Assembly (NCBI GenBank): GCA_050942995.1
Contig: JBMNOI010000148.1
Span: 1-8,390, forward strand
Length of the DNA: 8,390 bases
Origin: JBMNOI01 sp050942995
Lineage (GTDB): Bacteria > Chloroflexota > Anaerolineae > UBA1429
Direction of reading: 5' to 3'
Both the position numbers and the translations under genes were made by a program. This document shows positions 1-6,948 of the stretch, piece after piece (positions within the stretch are counted from its first letter, which is position 1; the number at the start of each line of letters is the position of its first letter). The notes beneath the pieces were generated by a model. That model saw only the letters and a list, made by a program, of their open reading frames with translations. It did not search any database and was not told the origin of the DNA.

Positions 1-629
1 TCGCGCTGTATCGCGCCGATTTGGGGCGCCTTTTTGTCGATCGGGCGGCGTTCGAGCAGTTCGTCCGTGATCTGGGCGCCTGGGGGCCGGCTATCATCAT
101 CCTGGCTCAGGTGTTGCAGGTGGTGATGGCGCCCATCCCCGGGCAGGTGGTCGGTCTGGCCGCCGGGTATCTGTACGGCCTGTTCTGGGGCACGGTGCTC
201 AGCATGATCGGGTTGGTCATCGGCACGGCGCTGGCCGTCTGGCTGACGCGAACGCTGGGACGGCCGCTGGTCGAGCGGCTGGCAAGCCCTAAAACACTGG
301 CCAGGCTGGACGATTACGCCGAACGGCGGGGTGTTGCAGCGCTTTTAGCCATCTACCTGTTACCCTTTCTCCCCGACGATGTGGCCTGTTTCGCCGCAGG
401 GTTGATGCCTATCCCGATTCGGCGCATTCTGGTCGTGGCCGTTATCGGTCGCTCATTGGGCATCATCGTCTCGTCCTGGCTTGGGACACTGGTTCACGAT
501 TTGGCCTGGCCTCATCTGGTGGTGATGGCGGTGCTGGCCCTGATCGGCGCCGTGCTGGTGGCGCGATATCGAGAACGCCTTGAGCAGATCATGTTCGGTA
601 TTCTGGATCGGCTGTACAAAAAGCCATAG
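1..629 (+). CDS. TVP38/TMEM64 (DedA-superfamily) membrane protein, 5' partial
   Basis: This is an integral inner-membrane protein of the TVP38/TMEM64 branch (SNARE-associated Golgi protein domain) of the DedA superfamily. Some members of the superfamily are lipid scramblases or transporters; the substrate of this one cannot be told. Counting from the TTG at 21, the visible part has the family signatures: PIPGQ at residues 38-42, the glycine-rich AAGYLYGLFWG re-entrant segment (47-57), LPFLPDD (114-120) and a GRSLG turn (143-147). Hydrophobic segments lie at about 23-36, 43-75, 104-130, 135-155 and 166-181, followed by a basic tail. The frame stays open from base 3, and the TTG at 21 has no Shine-Dalgarno sequence, so the true start is almost certainly upstream of the window and an N-terminal helix is missing. 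The gene converges on the kinase gene, and a strong hairpin lies 16 bases past its stop. The family call is firm; the function is open. Confidence 0.88.
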   Translation, partial: ALYRADLGRLFVDRAAFEQFVRDLGAWGPAIIILAQVLQVVMAPIPGQVVGLAAGYLYGLFWGTVLSMIGLVIGTALAVWLTRTLGRPLVERLASPKTLARLDDYAERRGVAALLAIYLLPFLPDDVACFAAGLMPIPIRRILVVAVIGRSLGIIVSSWLGTLVHDLAWPHLVVMAVLALIGAVLVARYRERLEQIMFGILDRLYKKP

Positions 630-644
630 ATCGTAAATAAACGA

Positions 645-704
645 GCCGCCCTCAGGGGTATCTTGCAAACATTCGCCGGCAAGGTATCCCCGGGGGCGGC
701 TTTT
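645..704. terminator. Bidirectional intrinsic terminator between converging genes
   Basis: A long imperfect inverted repeat has arms at 645-666 and 679-700. The outer block GCCGCCC/GGGCGGC pairs perfectly, and an inner block (GGGG-TATCTTGC against GCAAGGTATCCCC) pairs with one bulge and one G-U wobble. The loop is about 12 bases. On the + strand the stem is followed directly by TTTT (701-704), the classic Rho-independent form, 16 bases after the membrane-protein stop at 629. On the - strand the stem begins 20 bases after the kinase stop and is followed by the T-rich TCGTTTATTTACG, a weaker but usable U-tract. It probably ends both transcripts. Confidence 0.8.
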
Positions 705-719
705 CATACCCGGTTTGGG

Positions 720-2948
720 CTATTTTACATTCGCCATGTGAAGGATAATGGCCCGCAGGTCGTTGATGGTAAAGGGTTTGGTGAGATAGGGGCTGCCGAG
801 ATCTTGCAAAAAGCCCCGCGTGGTCGGGCTCATGGTATCCCCGGTGAGGAAAACAACCCGCCGACACAGATCCGGATCTTGCTCCTGAATTCGCTCGTAC
901 AGGGCCGGGCCGTTTAGTCCCGGCATTTTGACGTCACTGATGATGAGGTCGAACGTCATACCGGTGATTCGCGCCTGAGCCAGGTGGTCCAGCGCCGCCT
1001 GACCGTTCTCGGCCCAGAACACGCGATGGCCGTCCTGAGTCAGGATACGCTGTAGCACGACGGCCACATCCTCCTCATCTTCCACCACCAGGATGCGTTT
1101 GCCCTTGATGCCGGACGGCAATACCTCGGTGCTCTCGGCGCGACGTACGGCTCCCTCTTCTACATAGGGGAGCTCGACGATAAAGGTCGCTCCCTCTCCC
1201 TCTTTGCTCTCGGCGCGGATCTCTCCTTCGTGCTGGCTGATGATGCCAAAGCAGATGCTGAGGCCAAGCCCCGTGCCCTTGCCCACTTCTTTGGTGGTGA
1301 AAAAGGGCTCGAATAGATGCTGTCTGACCCGAGGGGAGAGCCCGGGGCCGTTGTCGATGAATCGGACCTGAATCTTGTCGTCCACCCGTTCAGAGCGCAC
1401 GATCAAACGGCCGCTGCCGTGATGATCGACCATGGCGTCTTGCGCGTTATTGATGAGGTTCAGGAATACCTGCTGGAGTTGGTTCGGATCGCCCATGACT
1501 CCCAGCACGCAGTCGGCCAGTTCGGTAACGACCTCGATATTCTCTACACGGAGCTGGTACATGCGTAGCTCCAGCGTGCGTTCGAGAACCTCGTTGACGT
1601 TGACGAACTGGCGCTCGGCCTTGTACTGGCGTGCAAAGGTGAGCAGGTTCTGCACGATCTTGGCGGCCCGCTGCGCCTGCGAATAGATCTTGTTCAGGTC
1701 ACGCAGCGTCTCTTCGTCCAGGCAATCAGAGGTCTGTAAGAGCTGGGTATAGCCCATCACCGCCGTAAGGGGGTTGTTCAGTTCGTGGGCCACACCGGCG
1801 ATGAGTTGACCGATGGCCGACAGTTTTTCCGATTGGATGAGCTGCGCCTGTGTGGCCTTGAGGTCTCGCAGGCTCTGCTGCACGTCCTGTAGCAGACGGG
1901 CGTTTTCGATGGCTGCCGCAGCCTGTGTGGCCAGCGTCATGAGCAGGCGTTCATCATCCGCCGAGAAGGCGTTGGTCTCTTTGGAATCGGCGCTCAATGT
2001 GCCGATTCGATGGTCGCTCATCTTGATGGGCACGGCGAGTATAGACGTAAAGGGGCGTACGATGCCCACCCGGATAAAGCGTTCATCTTTGGATACATCG
2101 GGCACATTGATGGCCTGCCCCAGTTCCAATGCCTGACCGGCCACACCCTGTCCGATGCGCATGCTGCTACGGCCCACGCCGTCATGGCGCACCAACCCCA
2201 GGAAAGAGAGCGCTCTGGGCCGCAGCTCGCCCGTTTCCTCGTCGTACAGGTGCAACACGCAGTTATCTGCCTTGGGGATGGTATCCACGGCCGCACGCAC
2301 GATGAGGTTCAAGAGTTCGTCCAGGTCGGTTGTACGGGCAAAGGCCTGGCCGATTTCATAGATGGTCTGGCTTTCGCGCACCTGGCGGCGCATCTGTGTC
2401 TCTGTCCGACAGCACGCGATGATGGTACCCAATGCGGCTCCCAATAGCTCCCAGGTGGCATCACTCAGATGGCAGAGGGTCTCTGTCGGATATCCGATAT
2501 ACAGGGCGCCCAGATATTCGCCATGGGCCCACAACGGAACGGCCTTTGTGGCGGTCAATCCGGCCTCGTACAGCGCATGGACCAGCGGGTCATCGGTTTT
2601 GTCGCTCAGCGAAAGGACGGTCGAATTCTGCATCAGCTGCTGCCAGATCGCCGACTCACCGGCAGGGCAGGGGATCTCGACCCGGCTCTCATCCAATCCC
2701 CACGCTGTACCGATGTATGGCGTGTGCTCGTTCAGTATGCAGATAGCCCCCGCACCCGGGCCCAGAAGGGGATGGATCACGTCCAGCGCGTCGTTGAGAA
2801 CGGCACCGATATCTTTGGTGCCGCTGGGGATAGAGAGCAAGGAGGCGATCACCTGTTGGATCTCCTCGGAATCTACTCCCATGGGGCGTGGTTCGCCTAA
2901 CCCTTCTTGCTTGATCTCGAGTTCGAGGTCGGACTCTTGGATCGCCAT
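720..2948 (-). CDS. Hybrid histidine kinase: GAF-GAF-HisKA-HATPase-receiver
   Basis: This is a predicted cytoplasmic sensor kinase with a fused receiver; no transmembrane segment or signal peptide is visible. Counted from the ATG at 2948 (742 aa), the order is GAF 1 (about 30-180), GAF 2 (about 195-350), a short coiled linker, HisKA with the H-box HELNNP (phospho-acceptor His388), a HATPase domain with N-box NLINNAQDA (about 497-504), G1 DNGPGLS (Asp532) and G2 GKGTGLGLS (about 557-565), then a CheY-like receiver with acidic pair EDEED near 623, phospho-acceptor Asp672, Thr702 and Lys724. All key catalytic residues are present, so it should be active. The ATG at 2948 was preferred because AAAGGA lies 5 bases upstream. 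An in-frame ATG at 2969 overlaps the mrfB stop as ATGA and would add 7 residues by translational coupling. No DNA-binding response regulator is in the window, so the output partner is unknown. GAF ligands cannot be predicted here. Confidence 0.93.
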   Translation of the reverse strand: MAIQESDLELEIKQEGLGEPRPMGVDSEEIQQVIASLLSIPSGTKDIGAVLNDALDVIHPLLGPGAGAICILNEHTPYIGTAWGLDESRVEIPCPAGESAIWQQLMQNSTVLSLSDKTDDPLVHALYEAGLTATKAVPLWAHGEYLGALYIGYPTETLCHLSDATWELLGAALGTIIACCRTETQMRRQVRESQTIYEIGQAFARTTDLDELLNLIVRAAVDTIPKADNCVLHLYDEETGELRPRALSFLGLVRHDGVGRSSMRIGQGVAGQALELGQAINVPDVSKDERFIRVGIVRPFTSILAVPIKMSDHRIGTLSADSKETNAFSADDERLLMTLATQAAAAIENARLLQDVQQSLRDLKATQAQLIQSEKLSAIGQLIAGVAHELNNPLTAVMGYTQLLQTSDCLDEETLRDLNKIYSQAQRAAKIVQNLLTFARQYKAERQFVNVNEVLERTLELRMYQLRVENIEVVTELADCVLGVMGDPNQLQQVFLNLINNAQDAMVDHHGSGRLIVRSERVDDKIQVRFIDNGPGLSPRVRQHLFEPFFTTKEVGKGTGLGLSICFGIISQHEGEIRAESKEGEGATFIVELPYVEEGAVRRAESTEVLPSGIKGKRILVVEDEEDVAVVLQRILTQDGHRVFWAENGQAALDHLAQARITGMTFDLIISDVKMPGLNGPALYERIQEQDPDLCRRVVFLTGDTMSPTTRGFLQDLGSPYLTKPFTINDLRAIILHMANVK

Positions 2949-2960
2949 CAGGTTCCTTTC
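2949..2960 (-). promoter_or_regulatory. Ribosome binding site of the kinase gene
   Basis: On the - strand, AAAGGA (2959 down to 2954) lies 5 bases before the ATG at 2948. The alternative ATG at 2969 has only a weak GAGAG upstream, although it forms an ATGA overlap with the mrfB stop codon. The stronger site favours the shorter protein and lies just beyond the mrfB stop, so the two genes can be translated from one mRNA. Confidence 0.6.
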
Positions 2961-2965
2961 GCCAC

Positions 2966-4219
2966 TCATGAATCGGTCGCTCTCGAAATCCGTCGCTCAA
3001 TTCGTACGAGACGATGCTCCAGGTCGGCCATCATCTGGCATGCCATACGGTTGCCTATCCGGTTTTTCTCTTGCTGAACCCAGGCAATGGCTTGAATGAT
3101 GATATGTCGAGCCTGAACGTAATCCTTCAGACGGTGTTCCAGTTGCTTGGCCAGTTCGATGTAGGGGTATAGTTCATCCCCCCCCAACCGGCTTTGCCAG
3201 ATCTCCATCGCTTCATCATAGCGCCCGAGACGTTTGAACAGGAACGAAAGTCGCCGCGCGGCCTCGGAGCGATCTGCCTGCCGGCGGCTGAGACCGGCCT
3301 GACGGTAGGCCTCGATTGCCTCCTCATCGCGCCCGCAACTCTCGTAGAACCGTCCCAACGACAGCGGATCTCGATGGAGATTCTCTCCCCTCCTGGGCGC
3401 TGCGTTGAGAACGGCGCCGATCTTGCCGGCCAGGGCGACCATCGATAGAACGTCGACGGCGTTATGATAGAATACACCGGCCAGGGGCTCTGTACGGCCC
3501 AGGCGCAGGTAATCCTGATATAGCTGCGGGATGAGATATCCCGGAACATCCTGACCCTCACGGGCCACATCGAGAACGACCCGCTCCAGATGAGCGAGTG
3601 CGCAGGACGAAAGCGTTCGACGCCACAGCCGTCGCGCCGGAAACAACAGATCCAGGTGTGGCTCCCCCCTGTGTGGCGGCGCTCCGTGAGACATGCGGTA
3701 GCGTGTTTCGATGATGGGCCAGTCAAAACACCGCCCGTTAAAGCTGACGAGCCCATCGCGATCGGCCAGATCCCGCCCCAGCAACTCGAGCAACGCAATC
3801 TCGTCGGCGGGATCGGGCATAAAGTACTGCCGCACGACGAATTCGTCACCCTCGTAGAGGCCCAGCCCGACCATAAATGCATAGGTGCCGGCGCCACGGC
3901 CCAACCCGGTGGTCTCGGTATCGATAAAGAGCGCCCGGCGGAGATTCATCGGCTGATCATCATAGCGCCGGACAAAAGGCGACCACTCATCCGCAGGAAC
4001 GGCCAGCGCATCACCCAGGCGATGAACGCCGTGGACGTGGCAAAGCGGGTAGCGCTGCTCGACAACCAAACAGCGCCGTCCCAGCACGTCGACCCATCGT
4101 CCGCCGACGAGCCGCTCCAAAGGCGGCCCGTTCACACGCCTCGGGCGTGACGCGGGCTTTTTCAGTTCGGATGCGCTCCTCATACCCAGGCGCCGCAGCC
4201 GCTCCCTGAGTGGATCCAT
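2966..4219 (-). CDS. mrfB: MrfB/YprB-type DEDDh exonuclease with C-terminal TPR-like repeats
   Basis: This is a predicted metal-dependent 3'-5' exonuclease of the RNase H fold. Counted from the ATG at 4219 (417 aa), Exo I is FIDTETTGL (Asp100, Glu102), Exo II is SFNGRCFDWP (Asn161, Asp166) and Exo III is HNAVD (His252, Asp256), a complete DEDDh set. An N-terminal segment with GG..VDVLG and a HG motif matches the YprB lead-in, and residues about 281-377 form TPR-like helical pairs (RFYESCGRDEEAIEAYRQAG; RLGRYDEAMEIWQSRL). In B. subtilis MrfB works with the helicase MrfA in a mitomycin C excision pathway, and the MrfA homologue lies directly upstream here. The ATG at 4219 was chosen because GAGGAG precedes it, though only 3 bases away. 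In-frame GTG 4243 and ATG 4240 lack a clear ribosome binding site. The stop lies 17 bases before the preferred kinase start. A promoter in the preceding gap suggests partly independent expression. Substrate specificity is inferred from the family. Confidence 0.92.
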   Translation of the reverse strand: MDPLRERLRRLGMRSASELKKPASRPRRVNGPPLERLVGGRWVDVLGRRCLVVEQRYPLCHVHGVHRLGDALAVPADEWSPFVRRYDDQPMNLRRALFIDTETTGLGRGAGTYAFMVGLGLYEGDEFVVRQYFMPDPADEIALLELLGRDLADRDGLVSFNGRCFDWPIIETRYRMSHGAPPHRGEPHLDLLFPARRLWRRTLSSCALAHLERVVLDVAREGQDVPGYLIPQLYQDYLRLGRTEPLAGVFYHNAVDVLSMVALAGKIGAVLNAAPRRGENLHRDPLSLGRFYESCGRDEEAIEAYRQAGLSRRQADRSEAARRLSFLFKRLGRYDEAMEIWQSRLGGDELYPYIELAKQLEHRLKDYVQARHIIIQAIAWVQQEKNRIGNRMACQMMADLEHRLVRIERRISRATDS

Positions 4220-4228
4220 GCTCTCCTC
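4220..4228 (-). promoter_or_regulatory. Ribosome binding site supporting the mrfB start at 4219
   Basis: On the - strand GAGGAG (4228 down to 4223) lies 3 bases before the ATG at 4219. The spacing is tight but it is the only purine-rich match near any candidate start. The in-frame GTG at 4243 and ATG at 4240 follow the GC-rich palindrome with no such match. Confidence 0.5.
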
Positions 4229-4249
4229 AAGGTCGGGCATCACTCGACA

Positions 4250-4263
4250 CGGGCCGCGGCCCG
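4250..4263. repeat. 14-bp perfect palindrome in the mrfB leader
   Basis: CGGGCCGCGGCCCG is perfectly self-complementary. It lies between the predicted promoter -10 box (4279-4284) and the mrfB start, so it should be in the transcribed leader about 10 bases after the likely transcription start. It could be a protein-binding site or form a GC hairpin or RNA dimer contact. Chance in GC-rich DNA cannot be excluded. Confidence 0.5.
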
Positions 4264-4278
4264 CTCGGTGACTGCCAG

Positions 4279-4287
4279 ATTATACCA
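4279..4287 (-). promoter_or_regulatory. Extended -10 promoter for mrfB and the kinase gene
   Basis: The - strand reads TGGTATAAT from 4287 down to 4279, an exact TGn extended -10 followed by a consensus -10 hexamer. No good -35 hexamer lies 16-18 bases upstream (the 17-base position reads GCTATA), which is acceptable for extended -10 promoters. Transcription would begin near 4272, giving a leader of about 50 bases before the ATG at 4219. The gap is much more AT-rich than the flanking genes, as expected for a promoter region. Confidence 0.65.
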
Positions 4288-4291
4288 TGCG

Positions 4292-4314
4292 TCAGAGGTT
4301 TTATAGCGCTCTGA
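4292..4314. promoter_or_regulatory. Dyad symmetry over the -35 region of the mrfB promoter
   Basis: TCAGAG (4292-4297) and CTCTGA (4309-4314) form a perfect 6-bp inverted repeat separated by 11 bases. The dyad is centred at about 4303, where the -35 contact of the promoter at 4279-4287 would lie. The size and placement fit an operator for a dimeric regulator. It does not match a LexA box of the GAAC-N4-GTTC type. As a hairpin it would be weak, with no U-tract, so it is a poor terminator candidate. Confidence 0.35.
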
Positions 4315-4362
4315 TGTAGAATGATGCATAAATCTTGAGTAAAATCTTTGGGTACAGGCTCG

Positions 4363-6900
4363 TCAGGACGGCCTCATCGCCTCGATGAGGCGCAATACCT
4401 GCTGCTTGGCGTGTTCGTCGCCGTCTGCCGGCCCAACGCATGACGGACAGCCTGCCGAACAAGGACAATCATGAATCAATTCTGCCGCCTTGTCCAGCAG
4501 GTCGCCGTATAACGTATATATGGCGGCACCGACTCCGACGCCGGCGGGGATGCGGTCGAATACAAAGAGGGTGGGCAAGCCGGTCTGTGGCGCCTTGACA
4601 TCGGATGAGATGCCGATATCGCGAGAATCGCACATGAGGAACAGGGGCGCGAGGTGGCCCAGTACGCGCCCCAAACGTGAAAGGGTACTCTGCACCGCCA
4701 CCTGTTGCTCAACCAACCGGTGACACACGGGACAGAGGGTGATGAGATTATCGAGTTTGTTTGCCCTGATATAGTTCTCGTTCTGGCCCGGCACCCAACC
4801 GAAATCGCGAAACGGCACCACGTGGTGAACGTGATGCTGCCGCCTCGGTCGCTCTTGGGCGCCGCACCGACGACAGCGGTATCGGTCGCGTTGCCGGGCT
4901 CGATCGCGTTGTTGGGGCCAGTTGGGCCCGCGAGATTCGACATGCTCGCCCACCCACCAGCCCTCTTTTCGTAGCCGCTCGACGATATCATCCGACACGG
5001 TGAGCCAGCAGGCGCCGGATACCGTCTGCTGCTCCGGAAGGTCGACATCGCCCCATCCCAGGTGCTCCATAGTGCCCAGCCGCAGCCGCTTGTAACCGGT
5101 GACGCGCGAGGTGATGCGCACCTCACCATGGGCCACGCCGATGCCGGCGCGGGTTTTCTCCTCGTATACGCGTTCGATATCGATGCGGGTGCTGGAGATG
5201 GGCTCGGTGTAGTAATCCACCTGGATCGGCCTGACCTCTGCCATGCCCGCCTCCCAATCCAGCGACTCGACGTGGTATTGGCGGCCCTCGTGCATATAGA
5301 CGGCCCCTTCATGTACCCACAGGGGTGCTCCGGCGCGGTCGATCTGCCCGATCAGACGCCGCCGATCCTGTGCGTCGTCCTCCCAGGTTACGATGGTTAC
5401 GCTGGTGGGATCGGCCGAGCGCAGCGAGACGGCCCGCGCGGGCATATCGTCGCCGATCCAATGCCACCGTGCCCCCGAAAAGCGCACGGCACCCTCCTCC
5501 TCCAGAAAGCGCAGCAGCTCCTGCACATCCTCGGCGCCGTAGCGTTCATCCGCCGTAAAGGGAAGCTCGAACGTTGCACAGTGCACATGGTCGAGCAGGA
5601 GATAGAGGTTGTCCGGGTGAACGAGCGCATGTTCGGGCGATTGGCCAAAAAAATAGTCGGGATGGGTGATGATGTACTGATCCAGCGGTGATGATGAGGC
5701 GACCAGGATAGCGACATGAGTCTTTAGGCCGCGTCCGGCCCGTCCGGCCTGTTGCCATGTGCTGGCGATGGTGCCGGGGTAGCCGGCCATGATGCAGGCA
5801 TCCAGCCCGCCGATATCGATGCCCAGTTCCAGCGCATTGGTGGCGGCGACGGTGCGCACGGTGCCGTCGCGCAATCTGGCCTCGATCTGCCGGCGCTCGC
5901 GGGGCAGGTATCCGGCGCGGTAGCCCCGCACGGCATGAGCATCACGGCCGATGTGGAGCGCTTTCTGACGAAGATAGATCACCAATTGCTCGACTGCGCG
6001 GCGCGAACGGGCAAAGACCACCGTCTGCACATCATGGGCCAGGAATCGTTCCGCCACGTTACGAGTATCCAGCAGGAAGGGCCGTCGCACCCCCAGTTTA
6101 CGGTCTATTATCGGAGGGTTGTAGAACACGACGTGGCGCTCGCCCTGTGGGGCACCGTTCTCGGCGACCAGGGTAAAGGGCGCCTCGGTCAGCCGGCCCG
6201 CCAGCTCCAGCGGATTGGCGATGGTGGCCGACGTGCAGATGAATTGAGGGCTGGTGCCGTAGAATCGACAGATGCGCTTGAGGCGGCGCAGCACATTGGC
6301 GACATGGCTGCCGAACACACCACGGTACGTGTGAAGCTCATCGATGACGACATAGCGCAGCCCGGTGAAAAACTCGTGCCACTGTGCGTGAAAGGGCAGG
6401 ATGCCCACATGGAGCATGTCGGGATTGGTGAGCAGTATCCGGGCCGCCTTGCGGATACGCGGGCGTTCGTACTGAGGGGTATCCCCGTCATAGCTGGCGG
6501 CGGCCGCCGATAGCTCCAGGTCGTCGAGGGCGGTCTGGATATTGTCGAGCTGGTCGTGGGCCAGGGCCTTGGTCGGAAAGATGTAGAGCGCCCGGGCCGC
6601 CGGTTCGTTCAGCAGGGTGTCGAGCACGGGCAGATTGTAGCACAGCGTCTTGCCCGAGGCGGTCGGCGTGACCACCACCACATTGCGCCCGTCCAGCACA
6701 TGCTGCACCGCCTGCGCCTGATGACGATATAGACTCTCCACACCCTGCCGGGCCAGCCACTTTTTCAGCCGTGGGTGCAGTGTGGGCGGATATTCGGCAT
6801 AGCGGGCAGGGCGTGCCTCCAGTACGCGCCACGACGTTACATTCGAGACGAATTCACCATCGAGGCGCATCTGCGCCAGCAGGTCGTCCAGGCGGGTCAA
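4363..6900 (-). CDS. mrfA: MrfA/YprA-type DExH DNA helicase with inserted HNH nuclease module
   Basis: This 845-aa superfamily 2 helicase has Walker A TPTASGKT (78-85), DELH (187-190), SAT (224-226), motif V TNALELGIDIG (354-364) and motif VI QQAGRAGR (383-390). A probable winged-helix region (about 440-480) and the MrfA/Hrq1-type C-terminal region follow, ending in the Cys cluster C812, C814, C818, C821 (CPCSAGCPSC) that binds zinc in the family. In B. subtilis MrfA acts with the exonuclease MrfB in mitomycin C repair. Between the WLTVSDD segment (632-638) and the LAPLFLMCDSRDIG segment (750-763), which I recall lying close together in ordinary MrfA, sits a full HNH module at about 656-735. 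That partly explains the extra length over B. subtilis MrfA (about 750 aa). The start is TTG at 6900, supported by AGGAG 6 bases upstream; the next ATG is 10 codons in. It follows ligA after 48 bases, probably in one operon. Confidence 0.94.
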   Translation of the reverse strand: MTRLDDLLAQMRLDGEFVSNVTSWRVLEARPARYAEYPPTLHPRLKKWLARQGVESLYRHQAQAVQHVLDGRNVVVVTPTASGKTLCYNLPVLDTLLNEPAARALYIFPTKALAHDQLDNIQTALDDLELSAAAASYDGDTPQYERPRIRKAARILLTNPDMLHVGILPFHAQWHEFFTGLRYVVIDELHTYRGVFGSHVANVLRRLKRICRFYGTSPQFICTSATIANPLELAGRLTEAPFTLVAENGAPQGERHVVFYNPPIIDRKLGVRRPFLLDTRNVAERFLAHDVQTVVFARSRRAVEQLVIYLRQKALHIGRDAHAVRGYRAGYLPRERRQIEARLRDGTVRTVAATNALELGIDIGGLDACIMAGYPGTIASTWQQAGRAGRGLKTHVAILVASSSPLDQYIITHPDYFFGQSPEHALVHPDNLYLLLDHVHCATFELPFTADERYGAEDVQELLRFLEEEGAVRFSGARWHWIGDDMPARAVSLRSADPTSVTIVTWEDDAQDRRRLIGQIDRAGAPLWVHEGAVYMHEGRQYHVESLDWEAGMAEVRPIQVDYYTEPISSTRIDIERVYEEKTRAGIGVAHGEVRITSRVTGYKRLRLGTMEHLGWGDVDLPEQQTVSGACWLTVSDDIVERLRKEGWWVGEHVESRGPNWPQQRDRARQRDRYRCRRCGAQERPRRQHHVHHVVPFRDFGWVPGQNENYIRANKLDNLITLCPVCHRLVEQQVAVQSTLSRLGRVLGHLAPLFLMCDSRDIGISSDVKAPQTGLPTLFVFDRIPAGVGVGAAIYTLYGDLLDKAAELIHDCPCSAGCPSCVGPADGDEHAKQQVLRLIEAMRPS
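4371..4391. repeat. Perfect 9-bp inverted repeat at the mrfA 3' end
   Basis: GCCTCATCG (4371-4379) and CGATGAGGC (4383-4391) pair perfectly around a 3-base loop, over the last codons of the helicase gene. On the - strand the hairpin is not followed by a clear T-run (CGTCCTGACGAGCC), so it is not a standard intrinsic terminator. It could slow the 3' exonuclease decay of the ligA-mrfA mRNA or attenuate read-through into mrfB. Confidence 0.4.
4696..4935 (-). other. HNH endonuclease module embedded in the helicase
   Basis: These bases encode helicase residues about 656-735. The module opens with the common HNH lead-in GPNWPQQRDRARQRD, then zinc pair one C676 and C679 (YRCRRCG), the HVHHVVPFRDF segment with His692/His693, then LDNLITLCPVCH giving Asn718, zinc pair two C723 and C726, and His727. 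The HNH catalytic triad and both zinc-binding pairs are intact, so cleavage activity is predicted. The lead-in and PFR.F...AN.L.NLITLC..CH pattern look like a stand-alone HNH domain moved as a unit. The reading frame is continuous on both sides, so this is a true fusion and not two adjacent genes. Confidence 0.88.
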
Positions 6901-6911
6901 TCTGTTCTCCT
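6901..6911 (-). promoter_or_regulatory. Ribosome binding site fixing the TTG start of the helicase gene
   Basis: The - strand reads AGGAG (6911 down to 6907) followed by a 6-base spacer and TTG at 6900. This is the best match in the 48-base gap after ligA and justifies the rare TTG start over the ATG 10 codons further in. No convincing promoter is seen on the - strand in this gap, so the helicase probably depends on the ligA transcript. Confidence 0.7.
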
Positions 6912-6948
6912 GTTGAGCGTCGGGACATCTGTTCTGGCTATCGATTTT

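Noticed and set aside
2362..3099. Long + strand open frame of 245 codons opposite the kinase and mrfB genes
   Set aside because: Its translation is rich in Ser, Arg and Pro with no domain pattern, and it lies wholly opposite two well-supported genes, so it is an antisense shadow caused by high GC.
3127..3897. Second - strand frame of 256 codons inside mrfB
   Set aside because: It overlaps the exonuclease catalytic region in another frame and its Trp/Ser/Arg-rich translation is typical of an out-of-frame read.
4330..4348. Two copies of AAATCTT spaced 12 bases apart upstream of the mrfB promoter
   Set aside because: Seven bases in AT-rich spacer DNA are too short to separate from chance; it would need conservation in relatives to count as an activator site.
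4696..4935. HNH module as a homing endonuclease or intein
   Set aside because: There are no intein splice motifs (N-terminal Cys/Ser block or C-terminal HN-Cys/Ser) around it, and the insert is only about 80 residues, so a stable domain fusion fits better.
5752..6513. Long + strand open frame of 253 codons opposite the helicase gene
   Set aside because: It shows no recognisable motif and lies opposite the conserved helicase motifs, so it is a shadow frame.
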